From: Canariomyces notabilis
Lineage: Eukaryota > Ascomycota > Sordariomycetes > Sordariales > Chaetomiaceae
Length of the DNA: 64,000 nt
Direction of reading: 5' to 3'
Assembly (NCBI RefSeq): GCF_033297395.1
Contig: NW_027041828.1
Coordinates: 310,001 to 374,000 of the forward strand
A program made the translations under genes and the position numbers. Positions 33,058 through 45,490 of this stretch are shown in pieces (the stretch's first letter is position 1; every line of letters starts with the position of its first letter). The notes beneath the pieces were generated by a model that ran no database searches, was not told where the DNA came from, and saw nothing but the letters and a program-made list of their open reading frames with translations.

Positions 33058-34990
33058 GGCGGGAGCGGCTGGTGTGTAGGGATCGAGACGCTTGAGATTT
33101 ACGATGGCCAAGGTATAAGATTGAACTGACCTACGACTGAAAGGGATGGCGGATGTGCTAGATGATATTCATTAACTGCCTGTACATGTACGAATGTGGT
33201 TGTCCAACGTCCCCAGTCCTTATCAGCATCACCACTTGCTTATCAGCTACGTCTTGGGTTTTGAGTAATTTGTTCATGCCTCGCCAAGACCTACGAGCAC
33301 TCATGCAGGTCCAGTTACCAGTGTGGCGGGATGCTTGTGACGAGACGGTTGAAGAAATTCGCTCAGTTTATCATATTGTATTGTACACACTAAGACTGTG
33401 AGTGCGACTCGGAGTCCAAGGACTCTTGTACATACTTCAATTGTGAGATCACGTCACCGGTACCTTCGTAGTAGTTGAGAGGCTGTTTGAGTTGTAGCGA
33501 AACAGAAATTTCTATCGAAACGGTGCTTCGGACGGTGCCTTCTTCCAAAAATGTGCCCCTGGCAGTCGCTGGGTTCACCGATCCTCAAGCCGGAATCGTG
33601 GTAGCCGGATCGAGAAAAATAATCCTTCGGTGACGCCGTCAATCCGATATTCGGCCCACGTAAACATCGTGTTCATTAACGCCACGAAGGGTTCGGGTTG
33701 GGCCCATCTGAGAGGCGGTCTGCATACAACACGTCAGCAAGCGGTATCGCCGAATTTGAGTTGACTATATCCTCTAATGTAGTGACGGTAAAAGTAGAAA
33801 GAGGTTGACGAAAATGTATTTCACAATTATGGAAAATTAGTGCTTGCAAGAATTCAGAAAGAGCCCATTGGATCCGAAGAAAATGTAGGGGTTGTGTAAC
33901 CGAACCCGGCGTAGTGTAGATACATAGGGCTGGCTGGAGCAGTGTTGATCCTCCTTCATCTCACGTGGAACGTTGCTATTAATATTCTCACTTCGATCAG
34001 TTGAAGATCATGGGAAGCTCGAAAAGAAAGGAAAGGCGCCCTGTCGATACTTGCATCCCCAGAGCTTGCGCACCGTCAACCGGGGGCTTCGGCATTGCAA
34101 CGCAACTTGAATCGAAGATCTGGCCAAACTGGGTGTAATGCACTGTATTTGACACTGTAGTTAATACCAGGCTTCATACAAGTACTCCGTACAGTTCTGC
34201 CGGGCTGTTTGAACGCAGCTGCGCACTGAATCAATTCGCCCAACAAGAATAATTCACAACTTCTTTCCCTTCCTGTCCTTTTCATACAGACTCTGGATTA
34301 TCCAACTTATTTTCTTGGTCAGGTGGATTCTGTTCCAACGTCATCCGCTTCTCCTGCTTTCCGTCTTTCAAAGGAACATCTGCTGGCCAGCAAGCCACGA
34401 GGCCTGTGTCATGGGACCATCCTTTTTCTTCCCTCACTGTCACTGCTTTTCCAGGTTGCTGAAAAATAGTATCCAACGAAGACAGGTTCGACGAGGGGAG
34501 GAGTCTACGTATAGGTAGTACTAGTACGGACATTGAGCGTTGAAAACTTGAAGGGGCCGGCAAAATGCAGTGGTGCGCAAGCTATGATGTGAAACGAAGT
34601 TGATCAAATCATACTGCTCGCAGTGCCTTCAGCTGGAAACACGGAGATAACGTATGCATTATATTGCTGGGACTACGAGGACGAGTTCGTTGACTTCCAT
34701 GTGCAACAAGCTGTTTGTAAGTGAAAACCTATAGGCCGAGAACTGACCACATCAGAGGAGACGTCGTCTGGGGCTACAGTAGACGTGAGTGGCCCAGAAC
34801 GCCCTGGCATCGGAGCAGCCACGTTGTGAGGCTTGACCTTGCAGGTCTCCAGTCTTAAGGGCTTACACAGTACAATACGTGTACACGATATCGATCAGAC
34901 TCTTCCTCCTGATGCTAGCCAGGGGAGAACATCTGTGGGGGCTTGTCGCAGGGCCCGTTATTAATTCCATTGGTAAATGGTATCGTGGCC

Positions 34991-35018
34991 GCTCTGGCCC
35001 AACAATTTGGGCCAGAGC
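34991..35018. repeat. Perfect 12-bp inverted repeat with 4-base loop
   Basis: GCTCTGGCCCAA, loop CAAT, then TTGGGCCAGAGC. GC-rich and perfect, inside otherwise featureless AT-richer sequence. It is not followed by a T run, so it is not a simple terminator. Confidence 0.7.
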
Positions 35019-37310
35019 CAGAAGTCAGAGTGCCCACCACCTGAGAGACCGTTATCTAGCACGATTGGCCCGGACGAAAACCATCAAGAGGTGAATGCTC
35101 CTACAGTTAAGCCTGTCAAAAAGTGAGTGAGGGGCTCTATTGCTCCAATGCTATTGGTGAGTTGCACTGTGGCTGCTAGATTGGATTGCACGAATGTATT
35201 GTCCAATTTCGTCACTGCCACCAGTTGGCGGTATTAAGGTTCTCTAAGAGTGTACTCGCATCTCTTTTTACCCAGGAGGAACTGTTTACATACAAATCGG
35301 GCATCCGGGTGTAACAAAGACCGTCCTTTTCTTAACAGCTCTATCTGGACAGAGTTAAAGTAGCTGCCGTGTGTATGTATGTACATACCTGACTACCTAG
35401 TGGATACCAAAGCGTTTTGGCACCATAACTTGACTCATTATCCCCATAGATCTTGAAGTCTATCGATCGTTCAAGTCGAAAGTGGGTGATCGTCCTATTT
35501 GGGCCTGGAAAAGCATCTTCAGTCTTAGTACCTGGCATCACCTCGCCCACCTCGTTGCGATCAGCCTGTGTCTTCCCTTGCACCACAACTCCACAGCTAG
35601 CGTTGATGGGGCAGTTATGGCGGGTGGAGACCCAGCTTGCCCCTCCTGCTGTGGTTCGCGTGTAAGGAAGAGCGATTCCGAATGGGGAACACGGCAGGCG
35701 GGGTAGAGCTGCGGTAGAGGGGCTCTACAGATATTCATCAAAGGCAGGTTTGAGGCACTGCATGAAGGTACATTATTGGAAGGCATTGGAAATGAACGAT
35801 GAGCTGGTTTCCAAGCTGTCCGATTGCAATCCAGCCATCCGTTTCTGCCATGGACGCCGGGGTTCAGAGACAAGCATTCTGTTGACTTGTTCAAACCATT
35901 GGGCATTGAGTCATTATGGATACCTGCTATCTCGGGTTATATATCGATAGGTATTTCAGTATTGCCTGGGCTTGTGACCTGACTTTGCTGTCTGCTAGAA
36001 GCAATGCATTCTCTAGTCATACGGGCTTGGGACTGTCACCCGGTATCGTTAGAGAGTGGCAACATGCCTTTGTTCGGCAGAGTTCATAACTTTTTCAGGT
36101 ACGCAAACCTGTAACCTCGCATCTCGGCCCATTGCATTACTACCTCAGTGCAGTACCTAGTGTATTAAGTTCAATTGATTGAAACTCGTTATGTGCAGGC
36201 AAATGCTCGAAGACTATGACAAAGCCCTGAACCAACAAAGGGTGAATGAGAAAGCGAGGAGGACGAGCCATAGCCAAATCACTACACACCTTTTTCATAT
36301 CTGCGCCAATCAGCCAGCTTCCTTCTCCTGCCGCCGAACTGTTACACGCATAGAGGCAGGGGACCAAGTCAGGAGAGCCAGCCTTTTTTATTGACTTACC
36401 TCCCCTCGGAATAACTGTCCTGGGACGGCTTTTCCACAGTACCTATGCATACATACCTAGACTCCTTAGATAAACGCCACGCAGCTTGCGGCAGGTCTGT
36501 CCACTCAAACACCGCCCCAGACACACGCCGCTGCATTTAGTCAGGCAGGTGAACTGTATCACAATACCGAGGTGTACAATCCGGTGTCACTGTGGCCTTT
36601 CGAGCACGAGCCAAGTGAGGTACCTGGTCCGACTAACTTCCCAGGTGAGATACTTGCCAGGGTCATGGGCAGGTCTTGACCACCAGGTAGGCCTAGTACC
36701 GCCCGGTTTCCCACCTCCATATCGTGGTGCGGGCCAAATGACCAGACTTGCATTCCCACCATTCTGCTTGTTACGAATGGCAAGGTACAATACAATAGCT
36801 TACCAACGAGCTCGGCGTCACGAGCTGTGCCTGTTTGGATCCTGGTTAACTTTTCTGTCCCCCTGCAACGAGTCTTGTGTTGACCTGGCCTGTTTCGTCC
36901 CATGCCACGCCTCTCCAAACCGCAGCAACTTACCGTGACCCGCAATTCCAATTCATTCCTCTCGACAAGTCATTCTCTCTTTCACACATTGTCGAGACAG
37001 CGGCACAGCCACTCAGATCTTTGCTCGACAATCCCTAATTTTTTTTCCTTCATGCCGCTGACCCTTCCTTCCTTCAATCCAATTGTTGCTGTTGAGTTCT
37101 TCCTGAGTCTGCCTCCCGACCTGACTGGCCAAGAATCACCTTACCCCGGCTGTACAATACATACATACCCTAGCAAAAGCCCGAAATTATTGGTGATCCC
37201 CCGCGCTTTTAACTTGTCGACTTTAGCTGCTGCTTCCCCAACACAAAGGGGCCCCAATAACCGCGAACACGATCAACGGACATAGCAATCTGCCCTGTGG
37301 CAGCTTGAGC

Positions 37311-37328
37311 TTTTTTTTTTTTTTTTTT
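37311..37328 (+). repeat. Poly-T tract upstream of the C2H2 gene
   Basis: 18 consecutive T about 170 bp before the chosen start codon. Such poly-dT runs are common nucleosome-excluding promoter elements in fungi. Confidence 0.6.
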
Positions 37329-37497
37329 GGACAGTCAACCTTTTTGGATAGGGACAGAATTGTGTAAGAGCCGCGCGGCCAGTTGTATTCCTGCACCGCT
37401 GTCGGCAATGGCGTCTTTCAAGGTAGACTTCACACTACTGACCCCTCGGCGGCTATGGCTTCGACGCTCCCCCTACCCTTTGTGAAGCTGGCAAGCA

Positions 37498-39050
37498 ATG
37501 CTAACACATGGGCCCGAGTCGCAGGATATACAACAAACCTCGCGACCGCTGACCCATCGGCCGTCCATGTCCTCCAATTCCATACCCGGCGGCCTGTCTC
37601 TCACCCGGCAGGCCCACTCCCGAAATAACTCGTACTCCATCATCGGCAGCACGCTGAACGGTACCCACCGCGTCACTCGCCGCAAGAGCATGACCAACAC
37701 GGGTGCAAATGTAGCAGCGGTGGCAGCCGCCCTCCAGGAATCCGGCGATATGCCCATGCCCCTCCCGATTGCCGTCAACTCTCGTCGGAACACTGTTTCC
37801 AAGAATGGCCTCTCGCGATCGGCTGTTGTCGGTAGTCTGCCGTCTCCTCCGGCTAGTTTACCGACCCGCAAATTTGTGACGCCAGCAGGAGCGGGCGGCG
37901 TGCAAGACAGCGCTATTGACGACGAGCTCAATGACATGTCAGGAGACGACGCAGAGTCGGCCTTTCAAAAAGCTCACGTGAGGAGAGCCAGTGATGGCCA
38001 GCCTCTTGTTAAGGAAGGGGGTCGGAAGAGCAACCGCCCGGAACTTCGCTGCGAGAAGTGCGGGAAGGGATACAAGCATAGCAGCTGCTTGACCAAGCAT
38101 TTGTTTGTGCCCATTTTCCTTTCCCTACCCTCTCCCACCACGTGGTTTCTGAGCGCGGAGCTGGAAGCCCCACACCGGCCGTGGATCCTCGAGTGTGCCG
38201 CTTGAAGACCCTTGTGTTGACTTGTCTGCCCGACAGGTGGGAGCACACTCCCGAGTGGTCCTATACATCCAAGCTCTTGATCTCCAAGCATCAGCAGGTT
38301 CAATTGCTGGAGGCTGCCTCGGTTTTGGTCGCCATGAACAGCAGCGCAAAGAGTAATGCCGACACTACCAAGGCCACCAACACCGTCACCACACCCCCTG
38401 ACTCGGCTAGGGATTTCCACAGTGACCGAGATTCGGCATCCCCCTCGGCAAGCGGATACTCGGAACAGCAGGACCGCAGTTCGGCTGATACAACGCCACC
38501 CCCGCACCTGGATGCCATCAATGCTGACAATGCGTCTTATCGGAGCTTTGGCCACAGGTACAACTACGGCCAGGGATTTTCGCGGTCGTACCAGACTGCG
38601 CCATATGCTTCTTCGGCTGCTGGGAGTGTTCCAAACACCTCAGGGTTCGGGCATTTCCGACAATTCAGTCAGGACCAGAGGCCGACGTCGTCCGGGAAGA
38701 ACATGACAGGACAGGATGACCGTGAGCTCGCCGCAGCTGTTGAGCTGCTCAGTTGCAGCTTCGGAAGCAACGGGGGCTCTCGAACGGTCCATCTGCCAGC
38801 TGATGCTCCTCCGGTTCCGCCTCTTCCCGCGCAATATCTTGATCAGGGTATCTTGTCCGGCACAAGCTTTATCAACAGCTACCCCAGCAGGGCACCGGAA
38901 AGCTTTACCCGCGGCGAGATGCGGCGGGTCGACGCCAAGATGGAAGAGAGCGCTGAGAGCGTCATGGATGACGACGACGACGACTTCTTGCGGTCCCGCG
39001 CCCGAAGCGATGAAGATGACGACGGCGTTTTTGGGAGAATGGAGGAATGA
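37498..39050 (+). CDS. C2H2 zinc-finger protein, probable transcription factor
   Basis: Two exons, 37498-38102 and 38237-39050, give 472 residues. One classic zinc finger at about 185-205 (CEKCGKGYKHSSCLTKHLWE plus His205) is split by the intron between Leu and Trp. It runs directly into a conserved helical block, YTSKLLISKHQQVQLLEAAS, typical of a fungal single-finger family I cannot name. The rest is Ser-rich and disordered, with a highly acidic patch (MDDDDDDFL) near the C-terminus. Start choice is uncertain. Alternatives are Met at 37567 (MSSNSIPGG), or a five-codon exon at 37408-37422 (MASFK) spliced over a gt-ag intron 37423-37524, which keeps the frame. Role inferred: DNA-binding regulator, target unknown. 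Confidence 0.75.
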
Positions 39051-40175
39051 GACGTCGCGCTTCTCGGGCTTCCTCCCTGGTGGGGAAGCGGTGCATAAGC
39101 TATAGCTGCTAAGGTTATGATATGGATGATGGATTGCGATTTCTTTTGTATACCTGTACTGTATGCCCGGCGTCTGGATGGGGTCGCTCCGCCGACGGCC
39201 CTTGGCACCGAAGAGTGGAGCGCCTCGCCCCGGCCGATAGGAACGGGGCGCAGTCAGCTCCACGAGGTTAAAGTGAGGGCCGTGTGCGAGCGTTGAGCGA
39301 TAGCCCCGGACTTTTCGACTGTGACAGAATCTCAGGAGGGCAATTGACTATGACATTGCCCTAGTTCGCTGGTTTTGCTCCATGTGAGACCGGGATCCAA
39401 AAACGGGAAATTACCTGCGATGCTCTGGCTTGAGGGAACTGCCTGGGTACTTCAAAGGTATTGGCAATGTTGGGACAGTGAGGACACAGGAGGGGCGATT
39501 TCTGCAGTGTCAGTCAGGCCGGTTATAGCCCCTTTGACAGCTTTCAGATGGGGTAACTCATTGTAAATGACGCCGCGTCCAGGACGAGGTAAGTACTGTA
39601 CAATACATACCGCTGGTAAGGCAGGATAACTATAGGTATTTGATGTCCATATTCGCAATCCAAGTACTGACCGGTAAGGGGTCGAGGGCGCAAAGTATAA
39701 AAATATACCTATCTGTGGCGTCTCGTAGCCATTCTCCTGGCACGGCATTCGAGATTGTTTTGACTCCGTTTACGGTCTACGTTGAGGTTGTCTGGTAGAC
39801 TGATGGTGCGTTGCGGGGTTAAGGTACCATTTCCCAGCAACCGCAAACAGACGTCACCACTCCACCAGATCCTCTCCAAGACGGCCGATCCCTCCCCCAC
39901 ACTGGATGCTTACCTACCTGCCGCCGTACCTTTCGTGAAGATCAGTTTCACAAACACCCAACACTCTGCAGCTACCCAACCCAACGCCAAACCTACACGC
40001 GCCGAAACAGAACTCTCATTCTCCTGTCTCTTCCCAACTCACATTTCTTCTGTTCCGTCCCGAGAATATCAAGATTGCTTAGCTAGATCGATCACACGTT
40101 GCAGCCCGACACGGTGGCGCCTGCATCTGTATTACTGCGGTTCCATCAGTCTGGTTTCCTATTCCCAAATCCGCA
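39051..40175. other. Intergenic region
   Basis: 1.1 kb. A TATA-like TATAAAAA at 39696-39703, inside GTATAAAAATATAC, lies about 470 bp before the next start codon. Nothing else recognised. Confidence 0.45.
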
Positions 40176-41453
40176 ATGAGGCGAGTAAAAGAGGCGGCGG
40201 CTGACGCGCTCACCGCCGCCGTTGACGGGACTGCCGCCGGATCGTCTGCACTCACAGCTACCGCCGGGCGCCCCGAGTCGTTGGAAACGAAGTTGCCACT
40301 ATCGAAGCGTGCGCGTCTGCCAGATCCCGCCCGGTTTTTGTTGGTGGTCATCCTAAGTTTCGCGCTGTCTTCGCTCGGGACCACATTCCTGGATTACTGG
40401 ACGCAGAACGAGCTGGCCGACATTGCCAGACCAGCAACCTCTAGAACCGAGACGTCCATCTTAATCGCTTGGGAATTGTATGTGTCTGCTGATCCCTCGC
40501 TCCATTACCTCATCTCGGGCTGAGGGCTGAGGCAGGGCTGACCTTCAGCTTTGAGACGCTAACCATCAGTGGCATGGCAGATTTGGTTTAGCCCTGGGCT
40601 GGCTCGGCGACTACGATGGCTACGATCTTGCAGCTCTTGCCTTCCTCTCGCGTGGTCCTGCAGTAAGTCCCGTCCCGCTTGTCCTTCTCCACTTCGGATC
40701 CCAGCGTCTCAACCCATTCCGAGATTGTCCTCTCTGTACATGGCAGGGGCGCAGCTTACTGACTAGCATGGCCAGACACTTCTCCTGTCCGTCTTCTACG
40801 GAATTCGTGCCGTGACCGCCGGCGCTTACCTCGCGGTCCATGTCGCATCGACCTTCTTACCCTTCTTCCTCCTGCGGCAACTTTCTGGCGCCCACTCAGC
40901 CGCTCCTGGCATCCCCAACCGGGAAATCGTCGTCGACAGAGGAATCCAACTGCTTACTGCCCTCCAGCCGGCACTCGTCTACAGTGTCGTTTTGTTCCTG
41001 GCAAGCCGCACTTTCCTTCCCGATGCAATGGTACTGTACTTTAACGGCATCCCCACCATCCGGCCTGCAACGGATGCCACTATGCTCGGCTTCGGCAGCC
41101 CGATAAGCCAGGCGTTCAGCTTGTTGTTGGGGCTAGCTGCGCGCACCTTCATCTTCACTCCACTTGTCACAACTGGGCCGACGCCACAAGATCAGAAAAA
41201 TGCCGAATTCGATCCCGCCAACGCCACTCTCTGGCAGACCGTTGTGTGGAACCTGTGGGGGTATTCTACCCAGACCAAAGTGTCCCTCCGCCGGACAGCC
41301 GTGGCCATGCTGTTCACGGCTGTTGGCACATTCCTGGATACCGCAATGGCAATCAAGGGTGTCGAGCCGTACGGCGCAGTGGTATACAGCAGCATATGGC
41401 TCATTGCTGCCCTTGTGACTGGTCTCATGTTGAGATATGTAGGGGGGATATGA
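40176..41453 (+). CDS. Uncharacterised fungal multi-pass membrane protein
   Basis: Three exons, 40176-40481, 40570-40662 and 40776-41453, give 358 residues. Predicted membrane segments include FLLVVILSFALSSLGTTFL, TLLLSVFYGIRAVTAGAYLA, LQPALVYSVVLFLASRTFL, SQAFSLLLGLAARTFIFTP and the C-terminal VVYSSIWLIAALVTGLML, suggesting six to eight helices. The middle exon adds WHGRFGLALGWLGDYDGYDL, a striking motif that may be a short conserved loop. Intron 1 must use the weaker donor gtgtct after TAT; the stronger gtatgt two bases before it leads to a stop. I do not recognise the family. The N-terminus is Ala-rich without a clear signal peptide. Confidence 0.7.
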
Positions 41454-43197
41454 GCTGCCTGGTCTGAGGGTGGGTGTCACTGCGTGTCGGATGTGTGCCG
41501 GATGACGATCACCGGGACGACGCGTTTGCGTCGATCCCTGGCACCGGTGAATTGTTGACTTCCGGATGACGTTGTGGATAGACAAACAGATGCAACTTGC
41601 AAGAACGTTGGACACCTTGGCCACCGGATCGCGCGTGGGCCGGGCATCCATATTAAAAGGCACACCATCCCCATTGCTCCCTCAACTGCGGCGTTGGTAG
41701 CAGCTGTGGCTTGATTCGGTGGCATCGCAGCAGTGGACAGTGTCTTCGTGGAACCCGAGCGCGGGTGCTGATTGCTTCGGCTGCTTGCATCAGCCGCCGG
41801 TTCGCATACAAAATCTTCCAGTGCACATGGCGCGCGTCTGCGGCAATGATGGCAACCCGCAGATCAGGTAGCGACCCCATGCCAAGGCGCCAGCTGAGAC
41901 GAAGGATATGACCCAACAAGGCATGGTAAGGCTTTTTTGCCCTGTGATGAGAGCAAGGGGAAAGGGGTTCAGGGAAACGGTTTTCTGATGAAGCAGTAGT
42001 CGCGAGGTGAGAAAGAAAACGGTGGGCGGATGTGACTATACGGAAAAGACGTGACTTGGCAGCTTTCAGCCGCGCTGCGCCTTATCCTGTTAGCGGGCAG
42101 CACCGGCCCGGATGGGCGAATGACAGGGGAACAATACGGACCTCATTTCGTACCGGTCTCGGACGCCGTTGAAATACAGTCTCCACCGGCTCGTAAACGG
42201 CCGGGCGGCCTCAACCCTTCTTGGACACGTTTCTGAAGCTAGAGAAAGGCGCGGAAGCAGTGGTCTCAACTACTATTGAGCGGCTGCGACAAAGCGACTT
42301 TATTTTGCTGCGCCTGTACGGAAGAAAACATCTAATAGCACACGCTGCGCCCCTTCCCCTGGTCGCCCCGATGACCAATTACATTTCATGGCAAACCTCC
42401 AAAAGCATAGAGCCGCGCTCTGACGCTTTTGGACATGTCCTCACCATCTGCGTCTAAGTCGCTTCCCACCGCCATGGTCAGTAGTGTAAAACGGAGCCGG
42501 GATGCCCCCTTCTGTTCGGTTCCCCACCAGGGCAGCTACTCAACGGGCGACCAGGGGTTCCGTAGGAGAGAGATGGTTGCATATCGCTTTTGCAGTTTTG
42601 CATGGAGGGTTGTGAGCCGCGTGATCTCACCCTGCCGCGAGCTTGAGAAACTGTTGCTCATTGACCCTGGCAAGGAAATGGCAATGACAAGCGAGACACG
42701 ACTCATATTCTGTAGGGATGGGGCTCTCATGGACTCTTCCGGTCAGTGCCCACAGGCAGAAACGAGAATCGGTCCTAGCTTGGTGGTTTCTCAACGTTTA
42801 CTGACTAGTCCTTAGGGCAACTTCCACGGACCGTTGAAGGCGACCTTGAAGAGAGGAGGTGGGGGTGTGGTAGAGCCCTAGGACACACCTAGGCCCACGC
42901 CTTTGGTGAACCTTGCAGGGCTTGTATCTCGGGCCTGTGTGTCCATCATCTCGAGAGGTTGCCGCTTTCTATATAGCTTCCCGAACATCGCCCTTCCGTA
43001 TGGCCAACTCGACCCACCGGAACCCGGTACTCACATCCTCAACCTCAGCCTCTTGCCATTCTCTATTTGTAGTTGGGTGTTGGTGGGGGCATCGAGCATG
43101 ACGGGCATGCCGTACGCGTGCAATCGACCTGCTCGATCAAGTCATATAACAGAACCGTTGATGTCACATTGGGACGGCCTGTCTCCAACTCGAAGAC
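41454..43197. other. Intergenic region
   Basis: 1.7 kb with no convincing gene. Several overlapping frames under 180 codons have no recognisable features. Confidence 0.45.
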
Positions 43198-44264
43198 ATG
43201 AAAAAGGGCGGACAGCCTGCGGTTCTGACGACCGAGGACACACCATCGACATCGACGACATCGCCAGCAACAGCTCCAACTCCCACCAATCCAGCTACTC
43301 CTACGACAACAGCGCCATCAACCAACACGACGTCCGCACCCTCTCCCCAACCTCCTTCCTCAGCATCAACACCACTACCCCAAACAACAATGTACGAGTA
43401 CGAACAGATCATGACCTTTGACCAGCCCATGATGGGTTACTACACCACAAGCGGCACCACCTCCAACGCCGGCGGCTCATCCTCGACGTCGGCCCAGCAG
43501 TCGTCGTCGGTGGCTGTCAAGAAGAAGAAGAGCATCAAGTCGGACAATGCGCTCGACCTGCGCGGGCCGATGGAGGTGGACGGGTCAGTCAAGTCGATGG
43601 CGTCCATCAGCTTCTCTGGGGGTGACTTCGTCGTGCGGGACCGGATTGAGGCGTATGGTGATCTCGGGGTTAGTGGCAGTTTGACTTGCAGGTTCGTTTC
43701 CGCCCCTCTTTATATCTATCTATTTGGTTAGGTGGCCTTGTTGAATGTGTACTGACTTTTCTGCTGCTGTAGCGGCAAGCTCAAGTCGTTTGGGAATGTC
43801 AAGATTAATGGGAGTGTTCTTTGCATGTGAGTTGACTCCTTTTTCACCTCTTCCCCAACCTTTCCTGCTCTATCCTCGGTGATGGATTTGAATGAGAGGT
43901 TATGAGCTCTAGAGGGGAAGATTTTTACTGACTAGGCCTTACAGGGACAAGGTCAAGATCTTTGGCAAGCTAAAGATCAATGGCTCGCTCGAGGTGCAGG
44001 GGGATCTGGAAGTCTGGGGTAACCTGACCATCAACGGGTATTTGTAAGTTTTACTAATAATAGTGCAGTGGAACAACGTCAATGTTCTCTCATCTCGAGG
44101 AGATCTAGACGGCGGCTGACTCGAATATGCAACACAGAAAGTGCAAGACGCTCACGGCGTACGCATCTCTCACTACTGTGGGCGACGAGTCCTGGTACGA
44201 GGCCGAGCAGGGCGAAACGGTGCATGGTGCGAAACTGGTTCAAAGGAATAGCTATGTGCAGTGA
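43198..44264 (+). CDS. Bactofilin-like (polymer-forming) beta-helix protein
   Basis: Four exons, 43198-43691, 43773-43826, 43945-44043 and 44138-44264, give 257 residues. The first 65 are Pro/Thr/Ser-rich; Met65 (MYEYEQIMTFDQPM, at 43390) has a good start context, so the true protein may be 193 residues. From about residue 140 the chain is a run of short beta-rungs with repeated hydrophobic-Gly spacing: RIEAYGDLGVSGSLTCSGKL, KSFGNVKINGSVLC, KVKIFGKLKINGSLEVQGDL, EVWGNLTINGYLKCKTLTAY. This is the pattern of the bactofilin/polymer-forming family (PF04519-type right-handed beta-helix), best known as a bacterial cytoskeletal scaffold. A Lys-rich patch (VKKKKSIKSD) precedes the helix. All three introns are phase 2. 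Partner and location are unknown. Confidence 0.72.
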
Positions 44265-45490
44265 AGGATGTGTTTTATCTTCTTGGGGTTAGAAGGATTG
44301 ATATTCGGCTGTGGGTTTGGTTCTGCATATTCCCATTTTCGGTTTGGTTGGTGTGTTGGTCTTGGTTTGGGCACCTGTTTTGGTGGATGGAGTACGATTG
44401 AAAGGCATGATTGGTTTTGGGGTCATATAGGTATCACGGGGTTGTATGAATTTGCATTGCTTCATTTCATCTCCTTCGGTTTTTCTTTTTGGCTCCATTT
44501 CGGTGGTTTTCCTTCTGGCTTCTTTTCGGCCATTATACGGACGGTTCCTGGATCAGCAGACTGGACGCTTGACATTTCTTCTCTCCCTCTTTCACACAAT
44601 ATCGCGGGGGGAAATGGGCATTTGTGGTTGGAAACAATTCCACGCCATTGGTACTCCGTACACAGCTTTGAGTTGACGATTGTAGCTTCAATTTAGATAG
44701 ACTTTTGACAGCGCCATCAGTGGTGCTAAGGGCTTCAACCAAATAGCCCGAGTCCGATAGACAACAGAGACAGATAGTCCGATCGGGAGTGCCTACCTCC
44801 GACTTGTTCTTTTGAAGACGATTCTTTCGCTGCTGTTCTGACATAAGTCCCGATGCAGAATTACCACGATGGGATGAGCCTCGAATCATGTAAAGCGAGA
44901 CCAGCGTAGGTACTCACTAGGTAGCCGTCCTGTGATCAAAAGTGTCGAGGCAGTAGTGGAGAGTGATGGACTTGGGGATACATAGATAAGGGTGGGCAGT
45001 AAGCGATAACAGTAAACCGTGGGACGTGGAGATCAGTGGAGTTCAGGCTGGAGAAGCCAAACTTCTCTGATTGGACCCAGCTCTCAGCTTCCTGGCTCCA
45101 AACTGCTTAGCGTGATTTCTTTTCTGCAGATGCGCCATCCACGTGCTTAATGGGGCACGCACGGACAATATTTTGTACCGTGAGCCACGCTAAGCTGCAT
45201 TTATTTTTGCGCTAACCTTCTTCAGCTCTGCGCTAAACTTCTTTTGCACATCCTTTTGAGCTCCCCACGCGCTTGGGCCACCGTCGTGTTCAACATCCAT
45301 CGTCTACAAGTCAGAACGTGGTGTTCCACGCGGCTTCATCATCGACAACACAAAGCCCTAAGCGGGTAGGGCTTACAGCCTGCTTCTGCGCCTGTATCTA
45401 GCAGAAACTGTGCTGAAGGCTGCGAGGCGTCAACACGGTCAGCCAACCAGGGAAAGAGCAGGCAAACCCAGCCAAGCAGAGGACAACAGT
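44265..45490. other. 3' region with strong G/T skew, then ING promoter
   Basis: Bases about 44285-44540 are very rich in G and T on the plus strand, which creates a long spurious Gly/Phe/Trp-rich frame. The right part is the promoter side of the ING-family gene. No other gene seen. Confidence 0.45.

Larger units (their letters stand above)
33058..37497. other. 4.4-kb gene-poor region
   Basis: Longest gene-free stretch. It includes the promoter of the PAR32-like gene at the left and that of the C2H2 gene at the right. Contents: a perfect 28-base palindrome at 34991, gtatgtatgtacatac-type short palindromes near 35371-35385, a poly-T run at 37311 and a pyrimidine-rich tract at about 36950-37100. 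Every reading frame is under 140 codons and none resembles a known protein. A long non-coding transcript or decayed element is possible, but nothing in the sequence shows it. Confidence 0.45.

Noticed and set aside
41133..41663. 176-codon minus-strand frame opposite the membrane-protein gene
   Set aside because: Overlaps a well-supported coding exon on the other strand; shadow.
44268..44696. 142-codon Gly/Phe/Trp-rich plus-strand frame
   Set aside because: Produced by the G/T-rich composition of the 3' region, with no real protein character.
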